DNA of 50,233 bases from positions 1 through 50,233 of the forward strand of contig JAFSYU010000019.1 of the NCBI GenBank assembly GCA_017443595.1, written 5' to 3'. The notes below the pieces were generated by a model that was given only the letters and a program-made list of their open reading frames with translations, was not told the DNA's origin and ran no database searches. The position numbers were made by a program, and so were the translations under genes. Positions 42,985-50,226 of the stretch are shown in pieces. The stretch's first letter is position 1, and each line of letters starts with the position of its first letter. Origin of the DNA: Clostridia bacterium (lineage in GTDB: Bacteria; Bacillota; Clostridia; Oscillospirales; CAG-272).

Positions 42985-43295
42985 AATAATAAAGAATAAA
43001 GAATAAAAATAGGTGTCGGATGCGCGAACCCCCGTTGCTCTCCAGTTCGCAACGGGGAACCCCTCGACACACCCCCCAAACCCCCTCTTACCCCTCCCAT
43101 CATTTAAGAAATGATGGGGCGATGAAAGCAGGCGCGGGTGATAGGGGTTCCCCGAAAACGAGAAACGGGTTTTTGGAGGTTCGCGTGATGGGGGACATCC
43201 CGCGCGCGCGGCTGAAGCCGCAAAACAATGAAGTCGCCCGCTTTCCTTGATCAGCCCGCGTGGGCCCCCACCGCGCCGACCCGTACCGTTCTGAA
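42985..43295. repeat. GC-rich interspersed repeat region, family A-like
   Basis: The 388-nt gap between the six-gene operon and sigG holds an AT-rich tract (42975-43009), then GGTGTCGG and an imperfect hairpin (ACCCCCGTTGC / GCAACGGGG). A C-run core (43065-43097), CCCATCATTT / AAATGATGGG (43097-43118) and GCGGCTGAAGCCGC follow. It ends in GCGCCGACCCGTACC (43273-43287). Paired CGCGAACC and GGTTCGCG lie near 43023 and 43185. No coding signal is seen beyond the short frames expected from composition. Confidence 0.6.
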
Positions 43296-43301
43296 TTCTT
43301 T

Positions 43302-44069
43302 TTACGTCATATATTTTTTCAGCTTCTGCAAGGCGGATTTTTCTATGCGTGAGATCTGCGCCTGTGATACGCCCAGCTCCGCCGCCGCTTCCGTCTGCGT
43401 TTTTCCGCGGTAGTATCTTATGTGCAGTATTTTCGCCTCGCGCGTGTTGCAGTGCTTCATTGCGTCGTATAACGCGATCTTATCCATCCACAGATCTCCG
43501 CTTTCGTCCGCTATCCGCTCGGAAAGATATATCTCGTCGCCGTCCTGCCCGAATACCGGCTCGTATAACGATAGCGGATCGGCTATCGCGTCAAGCGCCT
43601 CCGTGACACGCGACGTCTCACAGCCGAGAGCCGCGGCAATATCGGACAGTTCCGGTTCGCATCCGTTCCTTTTTGAAAGCTCGTCTCTTGCGGACAGCGC
43701 CTTATACGCGATATCCTTCGTGCTCCTGCCTACTTTCAATGCGCAGCTTTCCCTTAAATATCTGCGTATCTCGCCGGCTATCATAGGCACGGCGTACGTT
43801 GAAAACCTGACGTTTTTATCCGGTTCAAAATTATCCACGGCTTTTATAAGTCCCACGCATCCGACCTGAAACAGATCGTCGCTGTTATCGGCGCGTTTCC
43901 TGAATTTTCCCACTTCCGATAAAACGAGCCGCAGGTTTGCGGTTATGAATTCATCTCTTGCGTTTTTGTCTCCGTTTTTCAGCTTTTTCATCAGAATATC
44001 GGCTTTTTCGTCCGATAACGTTTTTAACTGTGAGGTATTTATACCGGTCACTTCCACTTTATGATTCAT
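43302..44069 (-). CDS. sigG: Sporulation sigma factor G
   Basis: A 255-residue sigma-70 family factor active in the late forespore. The N-terminal KVEVTGINTSQLKTLSDEKA matches the anti-sigma-gin region of SigG. Region 2 reads LRLVLSEVGKFRKRADNSDDLFQVGCVGLIKAVDNF and FSTYAVPMIAGEIRRYLRES. Region 4 ends KTQTEAAAELGVSQAQISRIEKSALQKLKKYM. SigF is the closest alternative, but its N-terminus lacks the KVEV.GINTS block. It stands alone; B. subtilis keeps it beside spoIIGA-sigE, which is not seen here. Confidence 0.92.
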   Translation of the reverse strand: MNHKVEVTGINTSQLKTLSDEKADILMKKLKNGDKNARDEFITANLRLVLSEVGKFRKRADNSDDLFQVGCVGLIKAVDNFEPDKNVRFSTYAVPMIAGEIRRYLRESCALKVGRSTKDIAYKALSARDELSKRNGCEPELSDIAAALGCETSRVTEALDAIADPLSLYEPVFGQDGDEIYLSERIADESGDLWMDKIALYDAMKHCNTREAKILHIRYYRGKTQTEAAAELGVSQAQISRIEKSALQKLKKYMT

Positions 44070-44162
44070 TTATATAAAATCCCTTTGATCATTTTTTACT
44101 GCGGCAAAGCCGCGCTGTGATTATTGACCGGTCTTTTTGAGATGATTTTAAAAAACAGGCTG

Positions 44163-44187
44163 TATTTTTTCCCATTTCAAATAAAAA
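44163..44187 (-). promoter_or_regulatory. Possible forespore (sigma-F/G) promoter ahead of sigG
   Basis: On the minus strand GGAAAAAATA fits the sigma-F -10 form GGnnAnAnTA. An AAATA sits 15 bp upstream at the -35 position and matches only three of five consensus bases. It lies about 95 nt before the sigG ATG. The AT-rich surroundings make chance matches likely. Confidence 0.3.
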
Positions 44188-44190
44188 TAT

Positions 44191-44219
44191 TTGACAAATC
44201 AAAAAAAGTATGGTAAAAT
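44191..44219 (+). promoter_or_regulatory. Sigma-A promoter of the ADP-ribosylglycohydrolase-like gene
   Basis: Perfect TTGACA (44191-44196), 17-bp spacer, TAAAAT (44214-44219). Transcription from about 44226 would leave too short a leader for the ATG at 44234 but about 20 nt for the one at 44246. Confidence 0.82.
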
Positions 44220-44245
44220 AAGCAAAACTGCGTATGAGGCGGATA

Positions 44246-46177
44246 ATGAGACGTATCGGATACGATAAATATCTTGACAAAGTCAAAGGCTGTTTTGCGG
44301 GCAAAGCGGCTATAGGCACCATGGGCGCGCCTTACGAGGGCGTAAAGATGCGTATGGAGCTGAAATACCGCCCCGAGATGACGGACGCTATGCTTCCTAA
44401 CGACGATCTTGATCTTCAGGTCCTCTGGCTTGACGTCGTACAAAAATACGGCGCGGATTTCACCTCGCGTCAATTACTGCAGCGTTTCTGCGAATACTGC
44501 GACTATTCGCCCGGCGAATACGCGGTGATGCGCAAAAATTACCAATGCGGTATTTATCCGCCGTATTCCGGTAAGTACAGAAACGACTTCTATAAACAGG
44601 GTATGGGCTGTCCGATCCGCTCGGAAATATGGGCGTGTCTCGCGCCCGGCGAGCCGAAGAAAGCCGCGGAATACGCGAGCCGCGACGGTATACTTGATCA
44701 CAGCGGAGAATCCGTTTTTGCCGAAATGTTTTTTGCGGCAGCGGAGGCGGAGGCGTTTTTTGAGGACGATATATATAAACTGATAGACGTCGGTTTATCC
44801 GTCATCCCGCCGGAATGTAAATTTGCGGAGCTTGTAAAATACGTCCTGCTTTTGTGCGGCAGATATGACGATATGCAGACCGTCCGCGCATGGATCCTTT
44901 ACAAATACGGTCATCCGGACTGCACGAATATGTTCCAGAACATGGGCATAACGCTTGCCGCGCTTCTTCTGTGCGGCAAAGACCCGATAAAAACGGGACT
45001 TACGGCGCTGGGCTGCGGGTTTGACACGGACTGCACCTGCGCGTCCGCCGGCGCGATGCTCGGGATAATCTCAGGCGGCAAAAAATTTGCAGAACTCACC
45101 GGTCTGCACGATTTAAAATACGTTTTATCCGTCAGATCCGAAGGCCACGGCGACAGAACGGACTTTCTGTCAGAACAGATAGCAGAACTCGGTACGGTTC
45201 TGCCGCATACTGAAACGGTGATTGATAACGCGCCGGAAGTAAAATACGATTTCACACCCGCGCCGGAATATACGTTTGAATACGATTACAAGGGCAAGCC
45301 CTGCATAAACCCGCAAAAACACGGCAAGGTTGTAGATATAAAGATAAAACACAGGGGAAAGATCAAAGGCAAACTGATAATAAAATGTCCCGATCCGCTT
45401 TACTGCCTCGACGGTGAAGTTGAAGTTGACGGCGAAGACGAAGCCGTTGTACGCCGAAAGATAGATATTTTGCCCGGCGCCTCGGTCTTCCCGATGAAAA
45501 ATATAATAGATATCGAATTTCACACGGAAAACGGCGTTTATAAAGACAGTTTCGGTATCTGCTGCGCCGACGTCTGGCGCGTTGACGGACCGATATGGCG
45601 CACAGAACCCTCGCTTACACCGACGGCGCTTGAAGGCGGTAAAAGTTACTTTAGCTTTATGAAACCCGGAAAAGACGAGGGAGAGTCGACCGATAACGTA
45701 CGCGATTTCCACCTGAATTTCGCAAGGGACACGGATACGGCGTATCTTGATATCAACTCGCTTTTCGAGCCTTTTGAATGGGGATATTCCGACGGTCACA
45801 TAAAACAGTATTTCTATAAAGAAGAAGACAGCTTCAGGCTGTCCGATATATCAGGCTTTTACGGTCCGTGCGTGTTTTATATGTCGCAGATAATTATTTG
45901 CGATGAAGAAAAAGACGTTTACATCCAGTTCGGCAGAAGCGCGCCGTTTGAGCTGTATCTCAACGGAGAGCTTCTTGCAAAAAGAAACGACTGCGATACG
46001 TTCACGTCGGAAAACGTCCATATCTCTGGCGTTAAATTAAAAAAAGGCGAAAACCGCCTTGTGTTAAGACTCACGCAGATAAACGCCGACAGTAAATTCA
46101 GCCTTGTGTTCTCACACGGCGCGACCTGCGCGGAGCATCTTACGGATCTGAAATTCAAAAAAATCAAAAGAATTTAA
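44246..46177 (+). CDS. ADP-ribosylglycohydrolase-family protein with C-terminal beta-sandwich domains
   Basis: A 643-residue protein without a signal peptide. The N-terminal ARH/DraG-type all-helical domain (about 5-300) contains two di-metal motifs. D53-D54 lie in NDDLDLQ, in place of the common TDDT, and D260-T-D262 lies in GFDTDCTCASAGAM. The remaining half (about 330-640) is beta-rich, ending in a sugar-binding-like jelly roll (FGRSAPFELYLNGELLAK, LKKGENRLVLRL) similar to GH2 N-domains. AGGCGG lies three nt before the ATG; ATG at 44234 is an alternative. A solute-binding lipoprotein follows 19 nt later. The substrate is unknown; a glycoside hydrolysis role is inferred from context. Confidence 0.82.
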   Translation: MRRIGYDKYLDKVKGCFAGKAAIGTMGAPYEGVKMRMELKYRPEMTDAMLPNDDLDLQVLWLDVVQKYGADFTSRQLLQRFCEYCDYSPGEYAVMRKNYQCGIYPPYSGKYRNDFYKQGMGCPIRSEIWACLAPGEPKKAAEYASRDGILDHSGESVFAEMFFAAAEAEAFFEDDIYKLIDVGLSVIPPECKFAELVKYVLLLCGRYDDMQTVRAWILYKYGHPDCTNMFQNMGITLAALLLCGKDPIKTGLTALGCGFDTDCTCASAGAMLGIISGGKKFAELTGLHDLKYVLSVRSEGHGDRTDFLSEQIAELGTVLPHTETVIDNAPEVKYDFTPAPEYTFEYDYKGKPCINPQKHGKVVDIKIKHRGKIKGKLIIKCPDPLYCLDGEVEVDGEDEAVVRRKIDILPGASVFPMKNIIDIEFHTENGVYKDSFGICCADVWRVDGPIWRTEPSLTPTALEGGKSYFSFMKPGKDEGESTDNVRDFHLNFARDTDTAYLDINSLFEPFEWGYSDGHIKQYFYKEEDSFRLSDISGFYGPCVFYMSQIIICDEEKDVYIQFGRSAPFELYLNGELLAKRNDCDTFTSENVHISGVKLKKGENRLVLRLTQINADSKFSLVFSHGATCAEHLTDLKFKKIKRI

Positions 46178-46196
46178 TATACAGAAAGGAAAGTAT

Positions 46197-47672
46197 ATGA
46201 AAAGAGTAATTGTTTTACTGCTCGTTTTCTTATCGGTGGTCGCGTGCTTTGCCGGATGCGCCGAGGAAAAGAAACCGACAGAAGAGACAACTGCGGAAAC
46301 GACAGCCGATGTAACGGAGACAGAGGAAGAGACCGCCGACATGAATTATGTTCCCGATCTTCCGGCTGAAATGTTCCCGGGAGAATTCAATATTCTCTGC
46401 GAAGGCGCTTTCTGGGGCACTGAGAACAATCTTTATTACGAGGAAGCGAGTGATGATCCCGTGGATGACGCCGTGTGGCGCCGCTGCGAAAAACTGAAGG
46501 ATCAGTTTGGCGTGGAGATAATGGTAACTCCTTCCGCGGATACGACGACAGCGCTGAAAAACAGCGTAAAATCCGGTGACAACGCGTATGACGCCGTAGT
46601 GGCAAGAATGCCTCTGATAGCTTCCAGCGCGGCAAACGGCGACCTTATGGATCTTAAGGAAGCGGAAGGACTTGATCTTTCAAAGCATTACTGGGATCAG
46701 AGCGCAAACGAAAAACTGTCCATAGCAAATCATATCTTTTACACTGTAGGCGATATAATCACCGTTGAGGACGCTTGCACCTGGACGATGATGTTCAATA
46801 AAGGCTTAGCGGAACGTCTTGACCTTGAAGATCTTTATCAGGTCGTCAAAGACGGCAGATGGACGTTTGACTATTTCTACAATACGATGAAAGACTGCGG
46901 TATAGCCGCTCCGAACGATCAGGGCGAATGGGACTACATGGCGACATATGCTTTTGCAACGCACAGAGATATGGCGTACGGTTTCTTCTACGCCGCGGGT
47001 CTGTCGTTCATTCAGAAAGACAGCGACGATATACCGTATCTTGACGCAAAAGACAACGAGAAGATACAGAACGTTCTGAACTACTCGCTCAAAGTCATGC
47101 GCGATACTCAGCTCACCATAGACGCGCATAAGTGGACGCACATCAACCCCTGGGCAACCATTCTGACGCAGGACGCGTTTGAAGAAGACAGAGCGCTTTT
47201 CTACGCGGAAGTCCTTTCAACTATCATAAATCTGCGCGCTATGGATACGGACTTCGGTCTGCTCCCGATGCCGAAATATGACGAAAAACAGGAAAACTAC
47301 GTAACGTTCGTCAACCCCGCCGCGTCTCTTGTCGGTATACCGATATATCAGAAGAATAAAGAAAACGCAAGAAGAAGCGGCATAATACTTGAAGCGATGG
47401 CGTATTACGGACACGAATACATCATGCCGGAATACATAGAAAAAGCAATAAAGGGCAAATCCACGCGTGACGATAAATCCATAGATATGCTTGAAATACT
47501 GTTCAAGAACAGAATGTATGACTTGGGACTTATAAACGACTGGAACGCGTACGCCTCAGGATATTCCGATCTTGTATTCAATAACAAGAACGAATTCAGC
47601 AAGCTTTACAAGAAAGTTGAAAAATCAATAGACAAGAAGATAAACAAGTTTATTGAAAAAATAGTCAAATAA
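46197..47672 (+). CDS. Extracellular solute-binding lipoprotein (orphan, carbohydrate type)
   Basis: A 491-residue lipoprotein (lipobox FAGC) with a Thr/Glu-rich linker and a two-lobed binding domain. It is paralogous to the protein at 26035-27513. Shared landmarks include DLSKHYWD, MFNKGLAERLDL, VKDGRWTFDYFY, YGFFYAAGLSFIQKDSDDIP, DFGLLPMPKYDEKQ and the Lys-rich end. Transport genes are absent nearby, so it would need a permease encoded elsewhere or act as a surface receptor. GAAAGGA lies before the ATG. It is the second gene of a two-gene unit with the ARH-like protein. Confidence 0.87.
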   Translation: MKRVIVLLLVFLSVVACFAGCAEEKKPTEETTAETTADVTETEEETADMNYVPDLPAEMFPGEFNILCEGAFWGTENNLYYEEASDDPVDDAVWRRCEKLKDQFGVEIMVTPSADTTTALKNSVKSGDNAYDAVVARMPLIASSAANGDLMDLKEAEGLDLSKHYWDQSANEKLSIANHIFYTVGDIITVEDACTWTMMFNKGLAERLDLEDLYQVVKDGRWTFDYFYNTMKDCGIAAPNDQGEWDYMATYAFATHRDMAYGFFYAAGLSFIQKDSDDIPYLDAKDNEKIQNVLNYSLKVMRDTQLTIDAHKWTHINPWATILTQDAFEEDRALFYAEVLSTIINLRAMDTDFGLLPMPKYDEKQENYVTFVNPAASLVGIPIYQKNKENARRSGIILEAMAYYGHEYIMPEYIEKAIKGKSTRDDKSIDMLEILFKNRMYDLGLINDWNAYASGYSDLVFNNKNEFSKLYKKVEKSIDKKINKFIEKIVK

Positions 47673-47682
47673 TATAATAACG

Positions 47683-47710
47683 AAAACGGCGCGCTCCGGC
47701 GCGCCGTTTT
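47683..47710 (+). terminator. Terminator of the ARH-like / binding-protein unit
   Basis: AAAACGGCGCGC / GCGCGCCGTTTT forms a strong stem with a short loop 10 nt after the stop codon, ending in TTTT. Confidence 0.82.
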
Positions 47711-47799
47711 ATGTTGCAATAAATCCGTGCAAACACGGCACTCTTTGATGTGAAATGCTTAAAAATTATCGGATAACAATAAAAATTTTCAATTTTCTA

Positions 47800-47828
47800 T
47801 TGACAAACGGTTTAATATGTGGTATTAT
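47800..47828 (+). promoter_or_regulatory. Sigma-A promoter of the small ORF
   Basis: TTGACA (47800-47805), 17-bp spacer, TATTAT (47823-47828). It is followed by GGAGG at 47840-47844 and ATG at 47851. Confidence 0.8.
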
Positions 47829-47850
47829 ATGTGCACCCGGAGGTAAGTAC

Positions 47851-47973
47851 ATGAAATTATTTGAGCTTAAGAGAAAATTTAAAATATATATGTTTTTTGC
47901 CGTTGCAAAGGTAATGACGGCTTTAACGTCGCTTTTACAGGGACACGGGTCGTTTCCGCAGTCGGATATATAA
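47851..47973 (+). CDS. Small 40-residue protein, unknown
   Basis: A short ORF with an almost ideal expression context: promoter, then CGGAGG seven nt before ATG. The predicted peptide starts MKLFELKRKFKIYMFFAVAK, a basic amphipathic or membrane-seeking helix up to about residue 29, and ends in a polar GHGSFPQSDI tail. There is no cysteine, so it is not an evident lipopeptide or AgrD-type cyclic thiolactone precursor. No family is recognised. It ends 15 nt before the promoter of the thrS T-box. It could be a membrane microprotein or a signalling peptide; both are guesses. Confidence 0.55.
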   Translation: MKLFELKRKFKIYMFFAVAKVMTALTSLLQGHGSFPQSDI

Positions 47974-47988
47974 TTTGCGTATAAACAC

Positions 47989-48017
47989 TTGACAAAACGG
48001 TTTATTTGTAGTATAAT
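47989..48017 (+). promoter_or_regulatory. Sigma-A promoter of the T-box / thrS transcript
   Basis: Perfect TTGACA (47989-47994), 17-bp spacer, perfect TATAAT (48012-48017). The transcript should start at about 48024, just before the T-box leader. Confidence 0.88.
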
Positions 48018-48023
48018 CACCGC

Positions 48024-48257
48024 ACAGGCTGTGATGAAGACAGTAGTTTACGTTTTTGTATCAGAGAGGGAACGGACGGTGAAAGTTCCTTACGAGGCGT
48101 AGATGAAGACCGCTTCTGAGCCGCGATGATGAAATAACAGTATTTGTCGCCGTGCCCCGCGTTAAGGGAGAATGAAGTTAAACTTCAAGGTGGGACCGTG
48201 TAAATTTTTTGCACCCTTGAGCGTTTTTTTATGACGCTGCAAGGGCTTTTATATTTT
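48024..48257 (+). ncRNA. T-box leader (threonyl-tRNA sensing) upstream of thrS
   Basis: The leader has an AGTA S-turn near 48042, the AGAGAGGGAACGGACGGTGA stem I core (48063-48082), GTGAAAGTTCC and TTCTGAG. The T-box sequence AAGGTGGGACCGTG lies at 48187-48200. A candidate specifier is ACC (Thr) at 48109-48111, just before GCTTCTGAG. The terminator stem CCCTTGAGCGT / ACGCTGCAAGGG (48214-48245) is followed by a T-rich run. Uncharged tRNA-Thr would favour the antiterminator and read-through into thrS. Confidence 0.92.
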
Positions 48258-48271
48258 TTCGGAGGTTTAAA

Positions 48272-50056
48272 ATGAAAGTTATTTACAATGACGGCCACGT
48301 AGCAGAATGTGCGCCGGAAGAAGAACAGCACGTTATACGCCATACGGCGGCGCATATAATGGCGCAGGCTGTAAAGCGTCTTTTCCCGCAGGCTGATTTC
48401 GGCTACGGACCGGCTACGGAAAAAGGCTTTTACTACGATATCGATTTAGGTGACACGAAACTGTCCGACGAGGACTTAGCCAAAATCGAAGCGGAGATGA
48501 AAAAGATCACAAAGGAAAACCTGCCTATCAAGGCTTTCACTCTGCCGCGCGCGGAGGCGATAGCTTTGATGGAGGAAAGAGGAGAGAAATATAAGGTCGA
48601 GCATATAGGCGACCTGCCGGAAGACGCCGTTATCAGCTTTTATCAGCAGGGCGAATATATAGATATGTGCGTCGGCCCGCATCTCTGCTACACGAAGGGC
48701 TTGAAGGTCTTCAAGATCACCGGTCAGTCCGGCGCGTACTGGAAGAACGACAAAGACAACAAAATGCTCACGCGTATAAACGGCACGGCGTTTGCAACGC
48801 AGGAAGAGATGGAAGAGTATCTCAAGCAGTTAGCCGAGGCGGAGCAGCGCGACCACAGAAGGATAGGCAAGGAAATGCGCCTGTTCATGACGGACGACCT
48901 TGTAGGCAAAGGTCTGCCTATGTTTTTGCCGAACGGCTACACGGTATGGCAGGAGCTTGAAAATTATATAAAGGAAAAAGAGCGCAAGCTCGGTTATCAG
49001 CACGTTATGACGCCGTGCGTCGGTACGGTCGCTCTGTATCAGACGTCCGGTCACTGGGAGCATTATAAGGAAAATATGTTCCCCGCGATGGAAGTTGAGG
49101 GCGAGACGTTCGTTCTCCGTCCGATGAACTGCCCGCATCATATGATGATCTACGCCAGCAGAGGCCATTCATACCGCGATCTGCCTATAAGGATAGGCGA
49201 AATAGCGCACGATTTCAGATTTGAGTCGTCAGGCACGCTCAAAGGTATAGAGCGCGGACGTCATTTCTGTCAGAACGACGCGCACCTTTTCGTCACGCCG
49301 GAGCAGATAAAGGACGAGGTAGCGCGCGTTGTCGATCTGATATTCGACGTTTACAAGGATTTCGGCATTAAAGACTACCGCTGCGTGCTCTCACTGCGCG
49401 ATCCCGACGATAAAAAGAAATATCATCAGGACGACGAGATGTGGGAAAAAGCGGAAAACGCCCTGCGCGACGTTCTGAATCAGCTCGGTATCGAGTATAC
49501 GGAGGAGATTGGTGAAGCGGCGTTCTACGGACCGAAGCTCGACGTCAACGTCAAGCCCGCCGTCGGCGCGGAGATAACGCTTTCAACGTGCCAGCTCGAC
49601 TTCTGTCTGCCCGCTAAGTTCGATCTTAAATACGTTGACAAGAACGATGAAAAGAAAACGCCCGTCGTGCTGCACAGAGCCATACTCGGTTCGCTTGACA
49701 GATTCATGGCTTATATCATAGAGGAAACGAAAGGCAAATTCCCGCTGTGGCTCGCGCCTATGCAGGTAAAAGTCCTGCCTGTAAGTGAGAAGACGATGGA
49801 TTACGCGCAGGCCGTGACGGACGCGATAGAAGCCGCCGGCATCCGCGTAACGCTTGACGACCGCGACGAGAAGATCGGCTATAAGATACGCGAAGCGCAG
49901 TCCGTTGACCGCGCGCCGTATATGATAATAATCGGCGCAAAGGAAGCGGAGGAAAACAACGTCTCCGTCCGCGACAGAGACACGGCGGAAACGGAAGTTA
50001 TGACGCTTGACGAATTTATAGCAAAGACAAAAGCAAGGATAAAGGACAGAAAATAA
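48272..50056 (+). CDS. thrS: Threonyl-tRNA synthetase lacking the TGS domain
   Basis: A 594-residue class II synthetase. Only about 20 residues precede the editing domain, so the usual N-terminal TGS domain of about 60 residues is missing. The editing site has HTAAH (H24, H28) and CVGPH. The catalytic core has MNCPHHMMIY, FRFESSGTLKGIERGRHFCQNDAHLF and LHRAILGSLDRF, with the zinc-binding Cys and two His present. The anticodon-binding domain follows (about 495-594). GGAGG lies seven nt before ATG, ruling out an overlooked upstream start. Expression is governed by the T-box. Confidence 0.96.
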   Translation: MKVIYNDGHVAECAPEEEQHVIRHTAAHIMAQAVKRLFPQADFGYGPATEKGFYYDIDLGDTKLSDEDLAKIEAEMKKITKENLPIKAFTLPRAEAIALMEERGEKYKVEHIGDLPEDAVISFYQQGEYIDMCVGPHLCYTKGLKVFKITGQSGAYWKNDKDNKMLTRINGTAFATQEEMEEYLKQLAEAEQRDHRRIGKEMRLFMTDDLVGKGLPMFLPNGYTVWQELENYIKEKERKLGYQHVMTPCVGTVALYQTSGHWEHYKENMFPAMEVEGETFVLRPMNCPHHMMIYASRGHSYRDLPIRIGEIAHDFRFESSGTLKGIERGRHFCQNDAHLFVTPEQIKDEVARVVDLIFDVYKDFGIKDYRCVLSLRDPDDKKKYHQDDEMWEKAENALRDVLNQLGIEYTEEIGEAAFYGPKLDVNVKPAVGAEITLSTCQLDFCLPAKFDLKYVDKNDEKKTPVVLHRAILGSLDRFMAYIIEETKGKFPLWLAPMQVKVLPVSEKTMDYAQAVTDAIEAAGIRVTLDDRDEKIGYKIREAQSVDRAPYMIIIGAKEAEENNVSVRDRDTAETEVMTLDEFIAKTKARIKDRK

Positions 50057-50067
50057 AACGGTAACAC

Positions 50068-50094
50068 GGGCGGCAATTTTCCGCCCGCTTTTTT
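50068..50094 (+). terminator. thrS terminator
   Basis: CGGGCGG / CCGCCCG stem with an AATTTT-type loop, followed by CTTTTTT, 12 nt after the thrS stop codon. Confidence 0.88.
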
Positions 50095-50149
50095 GATTGT
50101 TACCCGAAAACCACCTGCTAAGCAGGTGGTTCCAAAGAGGCTTTTGCCG

Positions 50150-50178
50150 TTGAAAAAGGAATCCTCCTATGGTATAAT
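50150..50178 (+). promoter_or_regulatory. Promoter at the right edge (putative tnpA)
   Basis: TTGAAA (50150-50155), 17-bp spacer, perfect TATAAT (50173-50178), serving the truncated ORF at 50227. Confidence 0.75.
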
Positions 50179-50226
50179 GCAAGAGGTCTGGCAACCGCAA
50201 GCAGAATAGAGATAGGAGGAGTCAAT

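Noticed and set aside
43020..43250. Plus-strand frame of 76 codons in the gap before sigG
   Set aside because: It is inside the family A-like repeat and starts and ends within palindromic sequence; no coding signal.
47851..47973. Small ORF as an AgrD-type autoinducer or toxin of a toxin-antitoxin pair
   Set aside because: No Cys or Ser thiolactone motif, no AgrB/AgrC-like neighbours and no partner gene; left as unknown.
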